From positions 124,001 to 188,000 of the forward strand of contig CBDFKF010000001.1 in NCBI GenBank assembly GCA_965248765.1: a stretch of DNA of 64,000 nt. The letters are read 5' to 3'. The notes under the pieces are model-generated. The model was not told where the DNA came from, searched no databases, and saw nothing but the letters and a program-made list of their open reading frames with translations. Made by a program: the position numbers and the translations under genes. This DNA is from CBDFKF01 sp965248765 (GTDB lineage: Bacteria; Pseudomonadota; Alphaproteobacteria; VGEJ01). Below are positions 49,511 to 59,800 of the stretch, in pieces. How positions within the stretch are numbered: the stretch's first letter is position 1; each line of letters opens with the position of its first letter.

Positions 49511-50614
49511 TCAGAAGGTGACGACGCTGCGCAGTGTGTCGCCGGCCTCCAGCGCCTCGTAGGCCTGGTTGATTTCCTCGAGCGGGTAGCTGCGCGAGAG
49601 CAGCTCATCCAACTTGAGGCGGCCGGCCCGATAGAGATCGATCAACGTCGGAATGTCGGTCCGCGGCGCCGCCGAGCCGTAGATCGAGCCGGTCAGCACC
49701 CGCTCCTCATAGACCAGCGACAGCGCCGGCACCGTCACCTCGGCGGTGGTCGGCGGGATGCCCACAACCATCGCCACACCGCGCTTGGCCAGGGAGTCGT
49801 ACGCCTGCCGTATGGTCTCGGGTAGCCCGATCACTTCAAACGCGTAGTCGACGCCTTTGCCACCGGTGAGCGCGCGAATCTGCTCGACCGGGTCGCCGGC
49901 GGCGGCATTCACCGCATGGGTGGCGCCGAACCGTCTGGCGTGGTCCAGCCGGCTTGCGAGGAGATCGACGGCGATGATCTTCTCGGCTCCGGCCAGGACC
50001 GCTCCTTGCACCACGTTGATGCCAACGCCGCCGGTGCCGAACACCGCCACCGTGCGCCCCGGCCGCACCTCGGCCGCGTTGACCACGGCGCCGACGCCGG
50101 TGATCACGGCACAGCCGAGCAGCGCCGCCCGTTCGAGCGGCAGGTCGTCGGGGATCTTCAGCACCGCTTTCTCAGGCACTACCGTGTAGTGGGAAAAGCT
50201 GGAGACGCCGGCGAAGTGCTTGATCTCTTGGCCATCGAGGCTGAAGCGGCTGGTGCCGTCGGCCAGAAGGCCCGACCAGCGAACCCCGACGCCGACCGGA
50301 CACAGCGCCGGACGCCCGCCGGTGCAGTACTCGCACTCGCCGCACGACAGGCGCCACAGCGGGATCACGTGGTCGCCGGGTCGCAACGAGGTCACGCCTG
50401 CGCCGACGTCGGCGACGATGCCGGCCCCTTCGTGACCGAGGATCGCCGGAAGCGGTGCGCTCAGGTGACCGGTGGTGACGTGAAGGTCGCTGTGACAGAC
50501 CCCGCCCGCGACCATCCGGATGCGCACCTCGCCCGGGCCCGGGTCCTGTACGTCGACCTCGCGGATCTCGAGCTTCTGGCCCACCTCAAAGAGAATCGCC
50601 GCTCGGGATTTCAT
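49511..50614 (-). CDS. Zinc-dependent alcohol dehydrogenase
   Basis: 367 residues from the ATG at 50614 (MKSRAAILFEVGQKLEIREV). Catalytic zinc ligands Cys in GGVCHSDLHVTTG and His-Glu in GHEGAGIV; the structural zinc lobe has a CxxCxxCx7C pattern in LSCGECEYCTGGRPALC; the NAD site is VAVFGTGGVGINVVQGAVLA. Class III-like ADH (MycoFactocin/Zn-ADH type), acting on an unknown alcohol or aldehyde. Some in-frame codons upstream (from 50659) are not family sequence. Confidence 0.9.
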   Translation of the reverse strand: MKSRAAILFEVGQKLEIREVDVQDPGPGEVRIRMVAGGVCHSDLHVTTGHLSAPLPAILGHEGAGIVADVGAGVTSLRPGDHVIPLWRLSCGECEYCTGGRPALCPVGVGVRWSGLLADGTSRFSLDGQEIKHFAGVSSFSHYTVVPEKAVLKIPDDLPLERAALLGCAVITGVGAVVNAAEVRPGRTVAVFGTGGVGINVVQGAVLAGAEKIIAVDLLASRLDHARRFGATHAVNAAAGDPVEQIRALTGGKGVDYAFEVIGLPETIRQAYDSLAKRGVAMVVGIPPTTAEVTVPALSLVYEERVLTGSIYGSAAPRTDIPTLIDLYRAGRLKLDELLSRSYPLEEINQAYEALEAGDTLRSVVTF

Positions 50615-50741
50615 CGTTGCCACACTCCCGCTCACCGGGCGCGCCGCGCCCAGGAGCATCTTAAGGCGGCGCCAAGACCTTCGCCCACCGTATTCCCTTC
50701 AAGGACTCCAAGGGCGTTCCGGGGATCCAGCGCTCGCCCGG

Positions 50742-50985
50742 CTATTGCAAGGCGGCCACCACGAGCGTGATCAGGATCAGAAAGGCGACGACCGCACCCA
50801 CGACGAGGCCGGCCGCCAGCCAGGGCCGCGGCCGCTTATCGAGGTTGACGCGCTCCTCGGCCATGCCCTTGGCGCGTTCGGGGTGAGACGACCGCTGGTA
50901 GAGTTGTTCGGCCTGGGCGAATTCCTTGCGCGCCAGCTCAATATTGCCGTTGCGCCGGTAGTAGCGGGCGAGGTCGCGGCCGCCC
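50742..50985 (-). pseudogene. C-terminal fragment of a TPR and membrane protein
   Basis: No start codon; the frame ends at the TAG at 50742-50744. It reads DLARYYRRNGNIELARKEFA, QAEQLYQRSSHPERAKGMAE, then RPRPWLAAGLVVGAVVAFLI and LITLVVAALQ, i.e. one TPR-like helix pair and a C-terminal membrane anchor. Upstream it runs straight into the ATPase remnant in another frame, so the rest of the gene was lost at that junction. Confidence 0.6.
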
Positions 50986-52366
50986 GATCACGGCGCCGAG
51001 CTGCGCCACCTCCTTCGCCGAGCCGAGGCGATCGAGGCGTGCCATCAACGAATCCTGAAGGGTGGCCGGAACCGGCATTGGTCGGGCGGAATCGACCGAG
51101 CAGGGCCCCGCCTCGACGATGGCTTTGGTCAGCTCCTCGACGAACAGCGGCACCCCTTCGGTTCGCGCCGCGATCTCTTCTTGGACACCCTCGGGCAGCG
51201 TCTGGCTGCCGGGCACATGGGCCACGAGTTCGACACAGCGGCGGCGGTTCAAGCGGCTGAGGATGAGCGCGGTCACGTGCGGTGTTCCCATCCACGGCGC
51301 TACGTACTCCGGCCTGAAGGCGATGAGCACGAGAACGGGGAGTTCGCTCACATGATCGACTATCAGGTCTAGAAGTTCCTGGGTGGTCGGATCGATCCAG
51401 TGGACATCCTCGAAGATCATCAGGACGGGCTGCTCAGCCGCGAGGCCCGAGAGCTGGCCCAATAAGGCGGTGAGGGTCAGCTCCTTCTGTCGCTGCGGCG
51501 TGTAGTCGAGGGCGGGGTAGCGATAGCCCGCCGGGATGGTGAGGAGCTCGGCGAACAGCCAGGCGACGGCAGCGACCTCGGATGTGGCTCGCTTGATGAG
51601 GGCTTCGAGCTTGTCGAGCTTCGCGGGCGCCGGATCGTCGGTCTGGATGCCCGCCGCAAACGTCATTTGTGTAATGAGTGGATGGAGCGCGCTGCTCGCG
51701 TGGTGTTGGGAACACTGATAGCGGAGCCGCGTGTGCGGCGTATCTCCGATCCGCTCCCTGATCTCGCGCGTCAGACGGGACTTGCCGATGCCTGGCTCGC
51801 CCGAGATCAGCACGACCTGCCCTTCGCCCGCGCTGGCTTCGCCCCAACGCCGCGACAGGACATCCATCTCCAGATCCCGGCCGACGAACTCGGTCAGCGC
51901 CCCTGGATGCCGCGCCTCGAAGCGGCTTTGAGTCCGCCGCTCGCCGGCCACACGCCAAGCCGACACCGGCTCAGCGCCGGCCGTGAGATCCTGTGGCCCG
52001 AGATCCGCGAACTCGAAGGTGGAACCCAACAGGCGGTGCGTGCGTTCGCCCACGACGATGGAGCCGGCCTGGGCGAGCCGCTGGAGGCGCGCGGCCAGAC
52101 TCGGGGTCTGGCCTGAGACCGCCTGCGTCTCGCCGCCGTCGCCGTCGGCGACCTCGTCAACCACCACTTGGCCGGTGGCGATCCCGACACGCGGCAATAT
52201 TCCGACCTCGTCGGGTTCGGGTGGGTTTGCAGCGCCTCGACGATACCGAGGCCTGCATGCACGGAACGCTCGGCGGCGTCTTCATGACCGCCGCCAGCGG
52301 CGCTCCGCATTCATCGCAAAAGCGACTGTCGGCGCTATTCTCGTGGCTGCAGGCGGGGCATTGCAT
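50986..52366 (-). pseudogene. Remnant of a cyclase-like / AAA ATPase regulator
   Basis: The start at 52366 encodes a zinc ribbon (MQCPACSHENSADSRFCDEC), normal for the large cyclase-ATPase-TPR proteins. About 25 codons later almost the whole class III cyclase domain is deleted; only its end survives (HEDAAERSVHAGLGIVEALQ, then in another frame PRVGIATGQVVVDEVADGDG and AGSIVVGERTHRLLGSTFEF). The AAA/STAND ATPase is well kept: Walker A VLISGEPGIGKSRLTREIRE, Walker B VLMIFEDVHWIDPTTQELLD. It ends early (VAQLGAVIGR), without the TPR half. An intact but different cyclase-TPR gene lies 210 bp upstream, divergent. Confidence 0.8.
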
Positions 52367-52578
52367 GGCCGAGAAGGTGCGCGATCAGTGCGTGCCTCCG
52401 GTCCCGCGCTGGGAAACAACGCGACGGCCGGTGTTCGGAGCCATCCTAGCAAACGCTTGGCGAGATGGCCGCGTGCATCGTCGAGCCCCAAGTTTCTTGG
52501 CCAGCCCGGTTGATGGACTCGGGTTGGGGCCTTACCTAGACTGAAGCTACGGCAAAGACGCCGGCCAGCGAGGAAAGC

Positions 52579-54336
52579 ATGGAGCGCGCAAGCGTCGAGC
52601 GCAGACTGGCGGCCATCGTGGCGGCCGACGTCACCGGCTACTCCCGCTTGATGGGCGAGGACGAGGCGGGCACGCTGGCCGCGCTGATGACGCTGCGCAA
52701 GGACCTCATCGATCCTAAGATCGGCGAGCACCACGGTCGGCTGGTGAGCACAGCGGGCGACGGCTTCCTGATCGAATTCGGCAGCGCTGTCGATGCGGTG
52801 AACTACTCGGTGGAGCTCCAGGAAGAACTGATCGTGCGCACCGCCGATGTCCCCGAACCCCGGCGCATCCGCCTGCGCATCGGCATCAACGTCGGCGACG
52901 TCATCGTCGAGGGCGACGATCTCTACGGCGACGGCGTCAATGTCGCGGCGCGACTCGAAGGACTGGCCGAGCCCGGCGGTGTCTGCATCTCGCGCACCGC
53001 CCGTGATCAAGTCCGCGACAAGCTGCCCTTGCAGCTCGAGGATCTCGGCGAGCAGGAAGTCAAGAACATCGCCCGCCCGGTACGGGCATTTCGCGTGCTG
53101 ATCGGTACAACACCAGAGCCGACGGCTGCGCCAGCGGCGGCGCAGAGCCTGCCTGACAAGCCGTCGATCGCGGTGCTGCCGCTCGAGAACATGAGCGGTG
53201 ACCCCGAACAGGAGTACTTCGGCGACGGCATCGCCGAGGACATCTTGACCGCGCTCTCGAAGATCGACAGCCTGTTCGTGATCGCCCGCAACTCGAGCTT
53301 CGCCTACAAGGGCAAGACCGTCGATATGCGCGAGATGAGCCGCGAGCTCAACGTGCGCTACGTGCTCGAAGGCAGCGTGCGCAAGGCCGGCAACCGGGTA
53401 CGCATAACCGCGCAGCTGATCGACGGCGAGAGCGGCGGGCACCTGTGGGCCGAACGCTACGACGGCGATCTGACCGATATCTTTGGGTTGCAGGACGAGG
53501 TCACCCAAAAAATTGTCGAGGCGCTTCAGATCAAGCTGACGGCGGAGCAGCGCGAGCGGCTGGTGCGTCAGAAAACCTCCAACATAGAGGCCTACGACTG
53601 CGTGCTGCGCGGGCGGGAGCTGATGCTCAAGTCGACGATCGAGTCCAACCGCGAGGCGGAGGACCTGGTGGAACGCGCGATCGCACTCGATCCCAACTAC
53701 GCCTTGGCCCATGCGGCGCTGAGCCAGGTGCATATGCAGAGGGTTTCGGTCGGCTGGGCCGAGGATCAGGTGAGAGCCCTTACGGCAGCCGGTGAATGCG
53801 CGCAGAAAGCATTGACGCTCAACGAGACTCTGGCCATGGCGCATCGCGCCATGGCTTTCGTCGCTCTCTGGCAGCGGGATCACGAGCGGGCCCTGGCTGA
53901 GGCGGAGCGGGCGCACGAACTCGAGCCCAACGACGCCGATTGCTACGACAGTCTTGCCGGCTTGTGTTGCTTCATCGGTCGTCCCGCAGAGGCAGTTGAG
54001 CACGCGAAGCATTCCATGCGGCTCAATCCGCACTACACAGGGATGGCGCCGTTCAACATGGGGCACGCCCACTTCCTGACAGGGAACTACGACGAGGCGG
54101 CCGACTGGTTCCGCCGGGGCCTGGAACGCAACCCGAACTTCCTGCCGAACCACGCGCTGTTGGCCGCATTGCACGGCCTGCGGGGCGAGACCGAGGCTGC
54201 AGCCAAAGCGCTGGCTGAGGCCCGCCGCCTCAATCCGAACCTGACGATGGACGCGGTGGGGTCGCGCTTGCCGTACACCGATCCGGCGGTACTCGGCGTT
54301 CTCGTGAAGGGGCTGCGGGCCGCCGGCCTTGAATAA
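52579..54336 (+). CDS. Class III adenylate/guanylate cyclase with TolB-like and TPR domains
   Basis: 585 residues. The cyclase domain (about 1-175) opens with RRLAAIVAADVTGYSRLMGE (first metal Asp), STAGDGFLIEFGSAVDAVNY (second Asp), and LRIGINVGDVIVEGDDLYGD...VNVAARLEGLAEPG. Next comes a TolB-N-like region (PSIAVLPLENMSGDPEQEYF, VLEGSVRKAGNRVRITAQLI) and then several TPRs to the end (ALAHAALSQVHMQ; GMAPFNMGHAHFLTGNYDEA). Makes cAMP or cGMP in response to an unknown partner sensed by the TPRs. No membrane helix. Common in multiple copies in Rhizobiales and Rhodospirillales. Starts at 52579 with AGGAAAG upstream. Confidence 0.92.
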   Translation: MERASVERRLAAIVAADVTGYSRLMGEDEAGTLAALMTLRKDLIDPKIGEHHGRLVSTAGDGFLIEFGSAVDAVNYSVELQEELIVRTADVPEPRRIRLRIGINVGDVIVEGDDLYGDGVNVAARLEGLAEPGGVCISRTARDQVRDKLPLQLEDLGEQEVKNIARPVRAFRVLIGTTPEPTAAPAAAQSLPDKPSIAVLPLENMSGDPEQEYFGDGIAEDILTALSKIDSLFVIARNSSFAYKGKTVDMREMSRELNVRYVLEGSVRKAGNRVRITAQLIDGESGGHLWAERYDGDLTDIFGLQDEVTQKIVEALQIKLTAEQRERLVRQKTSNIEAYDCVLRGRELMLKSTIESNREAEDLVERAIALDPNYALAHAALSQVHMQRVSVGWAEDQVRALTAAGECAQKALTLNETLAMAHRAMAFVALWQRDHERALAEAERAHELEPNDADCYDSLAGLCCFIGRPAEAVEHAKHSMRLNPHYTGMAPFNMGHAHFLTGNYDEAADWFRRGLERNPNFLPNHALLAALHGLRGETEAAAKALAEARRLNPNLTMDAVGSRLPYTDPAVLGVLVKGLRAAGLE

Positions 54337-54390
54337 CGAGCGGACGGTCCCGGGCAAGACCGTTGTCGGGCTCAGCGGGAGGACGAGTGC

Positions 54391-54676
54391 ATGGCGGAGA
54401 GGATCGTCGGACATGTGCGGGTGGACAGCGGCTATCTGCTGCTGTGCGACCCGACGCGGTTACAGGCGGAGGATTTCGAACTGCTGCGCGACTGGTTCGC
54501 GGTGATCGGCAATCACGGCGGCATGTGGCCCGACGCGGCGCCGGTGCAGACGCTGGGCGGGGGGCTTGGTGGTCGAGGTTGCCGGCGGCGATGGCCACGT
54601 GGTGCAGGACCCGGAGAGCGGCACGACCACGCTGATCGTGGATCAGCACGGAGCACCGGTCGTGGTGAGTGACTGA
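54391..54676 (+). pseudogene. Small conserved-looking protein, frameshifted in a G run
   Basis: Starts MAERIVGHVRVDSGYLLLCD, PTRLQAEDFELLRDWFAVIG, then NHGGMWPDAAPVQTLGGG. At the GGGGGG run (about 54558-54563) the frame is lost; with one G removed it continues LVVEVAGGDGHVVQDPESGT and TTLIVDQHGAPVVVSD with a stop at 54674-54676. So a roughly 94-residue protein with one extra base in a homopolymer. Function unknown; could equally be a sequencing error. Confidence 0.55.
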
Positions 54677-54775
54677 CTGCGCGGTGCCGCGCCGCTCGTT
54701 CGTGCCGCGGCGAGGCATCGGCGCACGGTACGGTTAAGCTCACCACCTCCACACACTCCGTCGTCCCCGCCCGAC

Positions 54776-55972
54776 ATGCGCGCCCAATCCTCTCGCCTGC
54801 CGCTCGTCTTCTCGTCTGTCGCGCACACGTACGCGCATCTGACGATGCTGCTCTATCCCACGGTGGTGCTGGCGCTTGAGCCGGTCTACGGGCTGCCATA
54901 CGACGAGCTCGTCATACTCGCATTGCCAGGCTTCATCCTGTTCGGCGCCGGCGCCCTGCCGGCCGGATGGCTGGGCGATCGCTGGAGCAGCAGCGGCATG
55001 ATGGCCGTCTTCTTCTTTGGTACCGGCGCCGCCGCCGTCACCACGGGATTCGCCGGAAACCCATTCGAGATCGCCGTCGGGCTGGGTCTCATCGGTCTTT
55101 TCGCCTCGATATACCATCCCGTCGGGATCGCCTGGCTCGTGCGCAATGCGGTCAACCGCGGGCGGGCTCTCGGCATCAACGGGGTATTCGGCAGCATCGG
55201 GACAGCGGGCGGCGCCTTGGTTGCCGGCGGTCTGACCGACACGCTGGGTTGGCGGGCCGCCTTCATCGTGCCGGGTGTGATGTGCATGGCGACCGGCCTG
55301 GTCTTCGTCTGGGTGCTACGGCGGCGCGGTTTCGGCGATCCGGTCGAGGAACCACCAACGATGCGTACCGGCGGCGGGCCACAGCTGCGGCTGGCATTCG
55401 GCCTGATGGCTTTCACGATCATCATGATCGGCCTGATCTATCAGAGCACCACGATCGGTCTGCCGAAGCTCATGAGCGAGCGGTTCCATGAGATCGCCGC
55501 CGGCGGCACCTTTGGTATCGGGCTGTTGGTGGCGATCGTCTACGTCATCGCGGGCGTTGCGCAGATCGTCGGCGGCGAGCTGGCCGACCGCCTCGATCTT
55601 AAGCGGATCTACGCGCTCGGCTTGTTTGCGGGGGCGCCGTTCGCGGCGGCCGCGTTCAGTGCCGGCCACGTCTGGTTCGTCGGGGCAGCGGCGATACTGA
55701 TGGCTTTGCAGACGATGATCATGCCGGCAGAGAATGCGCTGCTTGCGCGCTATACCCCGGTCGACTGGCGCGCCCGGATGTTCGGGCTGAAGTTCGTTCT
55801 GGCCCTGGGCGTGAGCTCGGCCGGTGTCGCGCTCGTACCCGTCGTTCACCGCCTGACCGGTGCGCTCGATGCGCTCTATCTCATTATCGCGGCGATGACC
55901 GTGGCGGCGGGAATTGCCGCTTCGCAGCTGCCCGGTCGACCCAGCGCGACCCGCATCAGGGTGCGCGCCTAA
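54776..55972 (+). CDS. MFS transporter
   Basis: 398 residues, about twelve membrane helices in two halves. SSVAHTYAHLTMLLYPTVVL and LPAGWLGDRWSSSGMMAVFF (the loop 2-3 motif GxLaDRxgrr-like), GRALGINGVFGSIGTAGGAL, then GELADRLDLKRIYALGLFAG in the second half. Resembles fosmidomycin-resistance-type MFS exporters (Fsr), but the substrate cannot be read. Single gene; convergent with the metallopeptidase-like gene (5 bp between stops). Confidence 0.85.
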   Translation: MRAQSSRLPLVFSSVAHTYAHLTMLLYPTVVLALEPVYGLPYDELVILALPGFILFGAGALPAGWLGDRWSSSGMMAVFFFGTGAAAVTTGFAGNPFEIAVGLGLIGLFASIYHPVGIAWLVRNAVNRGRALGINGVFGSIGTAGGALVAGGLTDTLGWRAAFIVPGVMCMATGLVFVWVLRRRGFGDPVEEPPTMRTGGGPQLRLAFGLMAFTIIMIGLIYQSTTIGLPKLMSERFHEIAAGGTFGIGLLVAIVYVIAGVAQIVGGELADRLDLKRIYALGLFAGAPFAAAAFSAGHVWFVGAAAILMALQTMIMPAENALLARYTPVDWRARMFGLKFVLALGVSSAGVALVPVVHRLTGALDALYLIIAAMTVAAGIAASQLPGRPSATRIRVRA

Positions 55973-55977
55973 TCGGC

Positions 55978-56820
55978 CTATTCAGGAAGCTCGCTCGACA
56001 GCGTGCCGTCGCCGTGACTCTCTGGACCACGCGCAGCGGCCGCGGTGATCGCGTCCGGATAGCGGGCGGCGAGGTAACGGTCGAATACCCCGAGCAGTGC
56101 CGTAACGTCGGGATTGAGCGCATCCCACAGCCTCATCTCCGCTGCCGCGCTCACCGCCATGTACTCTTTGAAGTCAGAGCACCAGCGCTGTTCGAGGGAG
56201 TTGCGGAACGCGACCATTTCGCGCGATCGCTTGTCGAGGCCGAGATCCTGGTGCGCGATCTCTTGGTAGAGGTACGCCTGGCACTCGGAATCGAGCTCGC
56301 GCAGGTAGCGCAGAGAACCGTGCAGATACTGCATGCCGTGCCCCACGAGCTCGTGGGCAACGATGACGGCCAGGGCTTCGGGCGACCATTTGATGCCGTA
56401 GCGCCCGACCACGACCGCAAACCGCTTGGGCGCGGCGGGATCGGCGTCCGGATCATGGTGGAAGGCGGCCAGGCGTAGTCCGTTGAAGCCCGCCGTCTTC
56501 TTGGGGAAGCGCGGATCGTAGACGATGGTCACGGTGCCGTTGCCGGTCAACGTTGCCACCGCGGCCACGGCTGTCGGCGAGCGGCGCATCAGCTCGTCGA
56601 GGGCGGCGCGCAGATTGCGCAGGCCGGTGCGGGCATCGACGATACCGATGGAATAGGCAGAGCGCACCGGTGCCGGCACGGCCACCAGGTTGATGTCAGC
56701 GTAGGTCTCGCGCAGGGGCTCGGTGGCGGCTGGCTTGGGCCACAGCGCGCCGTGCACAAGCATTGTCACGCACGCGAACAAGACCACAGATGCATGCCGG
56801 CCGAGCATCACAACAACCAT
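55978..56820 (-). CDS. Secreted putative zinc metallopeptidase
   Basis: 280 residues. N-terminal signal or anchor (HASVVLFACVTMLVHGALWP). The motif IVAHELVGHGMQYLHGSLRY contains HExxH, and an acidic helix follows (ELDSECQAYLYQEIAHQDLG) that could give the third ligand. The N-terminal part (TGLRNLRAALDELMRRSPTA, TLTGNGTVTIVYDPRFP) is not a known family to me. Likely periplasmic and zinc dependent; substrate unknown. Located just downstream of the large adhesin gene on the same strand (13 bp gap), so it could process or anchor that protein. Confidence 0.65.
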   Translation of the reverse strand: MVVVMLGRHASVVLFACVTMLVHGALWPKPAATEPLRETYADINLVAVPAPVRSAYSIGIVDARTGLRNLRAALDELMRRSPTAVAAVATLTGNGTVTIVYDPRFPKKTAGFNGLRLAAFHHDPDADPAAPKRFAVVVGRYGIKWSPEALAVIVAHELVGHGMQYLHGSLRYLRELDSECQAYLYQEIAHQDLGLDKRSREMVAFRNSLEQRWCSDFKEYMAVSAAAEMRLWDALNPDVTALLGVFDRYLAARYPDAITAAAARGPESHGDGTLSSELPE

Positions 56821-56833
56821 CCCCCCAATTCGA

Positions 56834-59800
56834 CTACTCGATCTTAATGTCGTCCGCTGTTACCTGATCGCCTTGGACCGCGGCGACCACGGTATAGCCG
56901 GGATCGACCGGGTCGGAATCATAGTAGAGGATGCCGCCGTCGGCCGTTATCTCGTAAACGAACCCGGCTTGATCGAGGCCGGAACTGCCGCCGGTGCCAT
57001 CGCCGCCGGTGCCATCATAAGGTGCGGTGCCGTCGCTGTTATCGACCACGGCAAAGGCAATCTCGTCGCTGGTGCCCGTCTTAATGGCATCGGCGAACAC
57101 AGCGCCGTCGAACACGAAGCTGTCGGTGCCGCTCGCGAAGTCGGTGACGGTATCGGCGCCGGCGAGATCGGCGCTGATCTCGGCGAGGGTGCGGAACTCA
57201 AAACGATCAGCGCCCGTGCCGCCGGTCAGCTCGTCGATGCCGACACCGCCGATCAGGGCATCAACGCCACCGTTGCCGAACAGCTGATCGTCACCACTGC
57301 CACCGACCAGGATCTCATCGTCACCGTCGCCGACCAGATCGTCATCGCCCTCGGTGCCGACGATCAGGGCTGGCGCGCACGGTGCACAAGGCGCGCAGGG
57401 GTTCGGCTCGGTCACCGTTACGCTGAGGGTTGCCTCGGCACTGGTCTTGCCCTCGAGATCGGTGGCGGAGAAAGTGACGTCGCGCGCGCCGGTGTCGGAA
57501 TTGCGCACCGGATTTTCGAAGCGGATGGCGCGCAGCACGTCTTGATACTGCGCCGCGCTCGCCTCGCCGGTCAGCATGATCGTGTCGGTGCCGTCGCCGA
57601 CGATCGAGAGCGGCGTGCCGTCGATGTCGCCATTGAGGATGGTGAAGAGGTTCTCGTCGAGGGCAAGCCGGTCGCCTGCGAGCGCGCCGTCGATGGAGAT
57701 CACTGCCTGGATCAGCGGCAGCGCGTCGGGACTCTGGACGATCAGTCCGGGATCCAGGGTCGTCGCGGGCAGCAACTCGACGTCGTTGGGGACCGGATCA
57801 ACGCGGAAAATCACATCCTGGTAATCGGCATCGCCCCCACCCAGAAGATCCTCAAACCCGATCTGCATCTCGCCGGTCGCGGAGTCGGCACCGGAGATGG
57901 CGTGCTGTATGCCGTCCGGATTGAGGCCCAACGTGGCCGACTCGAACGCGCGGGTATGGAAGATATTGCCCTCGAGCTCGACCTCCGGCCCGCCGCCCGA
58001 CGGCACGACGTGGAAGGTGGGTGTGGCGTCGGTCACCTTGGCGGGGTCGCCGATGCCATTGCGGAACTCCAGGGTACTGGTGCCGAAATCGATGCCGGCG
58101 TAGTCGTCGTTGAGCGTCGAGCCGTTGGCGATGAGAAAAAAGCCGATCTGGTCGCCGACCGCCAAGCCGGCCAATACCACCGATGATATGCCGGGCTGGA
58201 GGCTGCCGCCGCTCCCCGCCTCGGACGCGTTCTCAAAAATGATCTCCGGATCGGTAATAGTGCCGTCCGGCGCGATCTTGTAGAAGCCGAGCGTTGAGCG
58301 GAAGCCAGCGTTCTCGCTGGCGAACGTGACCGTGATCGAGCCTTCTTCGGTGATGATGAGATCCGCCGGGATCACGCCTTGGACATCGGCGGGATCGATC
58401 GAGGCGCCCTCGCCGACGTCCGGGAACACCGGCGTTGCCACCTCGAGTGCGATGTCGAGGCTGCAGGCGGAGAGCAGGACGGACGGCGGATCACCGGTTA
58501 GCGCCTCGACGGTGAAGGCAAAGCTCGCCGGTGGCAGGGTGGTTGTGCCGTCACTAACCGTAAAGCTGATGCTGGTTGCCGTGCCGGGCGAGCCGTCGTG
58601 GGCGTAGGAAACGAGGCCGCCGATGAGCTCAGCCTGGGTAAAGTTCGTGGCGGCGATGCCGCCTACCCGAACCTCGCTAGCGCCGGCATCGTTCACCGTG
58701 TAAATGATGTCGACATCCGCCGTATCGGGATCGGTTGCAGCCAGCACCGTTGCCCCCAGAACAACCTCGCCACCTTCGGTCACCGTCGCCCCGGCGTTGG
58801 TGGTGATCTCAGGCGGATCGTCAACCGCCGGATCGATCGTGATATCGAAGCTCGCGGCGGCCAGCGTCGTCGTGCCGTCGGTCACGGTGAAGCTGAAGCT
58901 CGTCGCCGGCGCTTCGGAGCCGTCATGGGCATAGGAAATGAGACCGGCGTTCAGCTCGGCCTGGGTGAAGCTCGTCGTGCCAACGCCGCCGACGCGGATC
59001 TCGCCAGCGCCCGCATCGCTCACGGTGTAGGTAATGTTGCCATCCGCGGTGTCGGGATCGGTGACATCGAGCGAGGCCGCGCTGAGGAAGAACTCGCCAC
59101 CCTCCGCCACCGTGGCGCCGGTGTTGGTTGTAATCTCAGGCGGATCGTCGTCAGCGGTGACAGTGATATCGAAGCTCGCCGCGGCGAGGGTCGTGGTGTC
59201 GTCGCTGACCGTGAAGCTGAAGCCCGTGGTCGACCCGTCAGAGCCGTCATGGGCATAGGAGACGAGGCCGCCGTTGAGCTCAGCTTGGGTAAAGTTCGTA
59301 GCGGGGATGCCATTGACGCGCACCTCGCCGGCGCCGGCATCGGTCACCGTGTAGACGATGTCGGCAGCCGCGGTGTCCGGGTCGGTCACCGCGAGCAGCG
59401 TCGCGCTCAGCGCCACAACGCCGCCTTCGGCTACGGTAGCCCCGGCGTTGGTGGTGATCTCAGGCGGATCGTCAACCGCCGGATCGATCGTGATATCGAA
59501 GCTCGCGGCGGCCAGCGTCGTCGTGCCGTCGGTCACGGTGAAGCTGAAGCTCGTCGCCGGCGCTTCGGAGCCGTCGTGGGCGTAGGAGATGAGGCCGGCG
59601 TTCAGATCGGCTTGGGTAAAGCTGGCCACCGCGATGCCCCCGACCCGGACCTCGCCGGCACCGGCATCGGTCACCGCGTAGATGATGTCCGCAGCCGCGG
59701 TATCGGCATCGCTAACGGTGAGTAGCGCTGCGGTCAAAGTCACCTCGGCGCCTTCGGCCACCGTGGCACCAACGTTGGTGCTGATCACCGGCGCATCGTC

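Noticed and set aside
52282..54414. 710-residue minus-strand frame
   Set aside because: It is the shadow of the cyclase-TPR gene on the opposite strand; no domain is visible in it.
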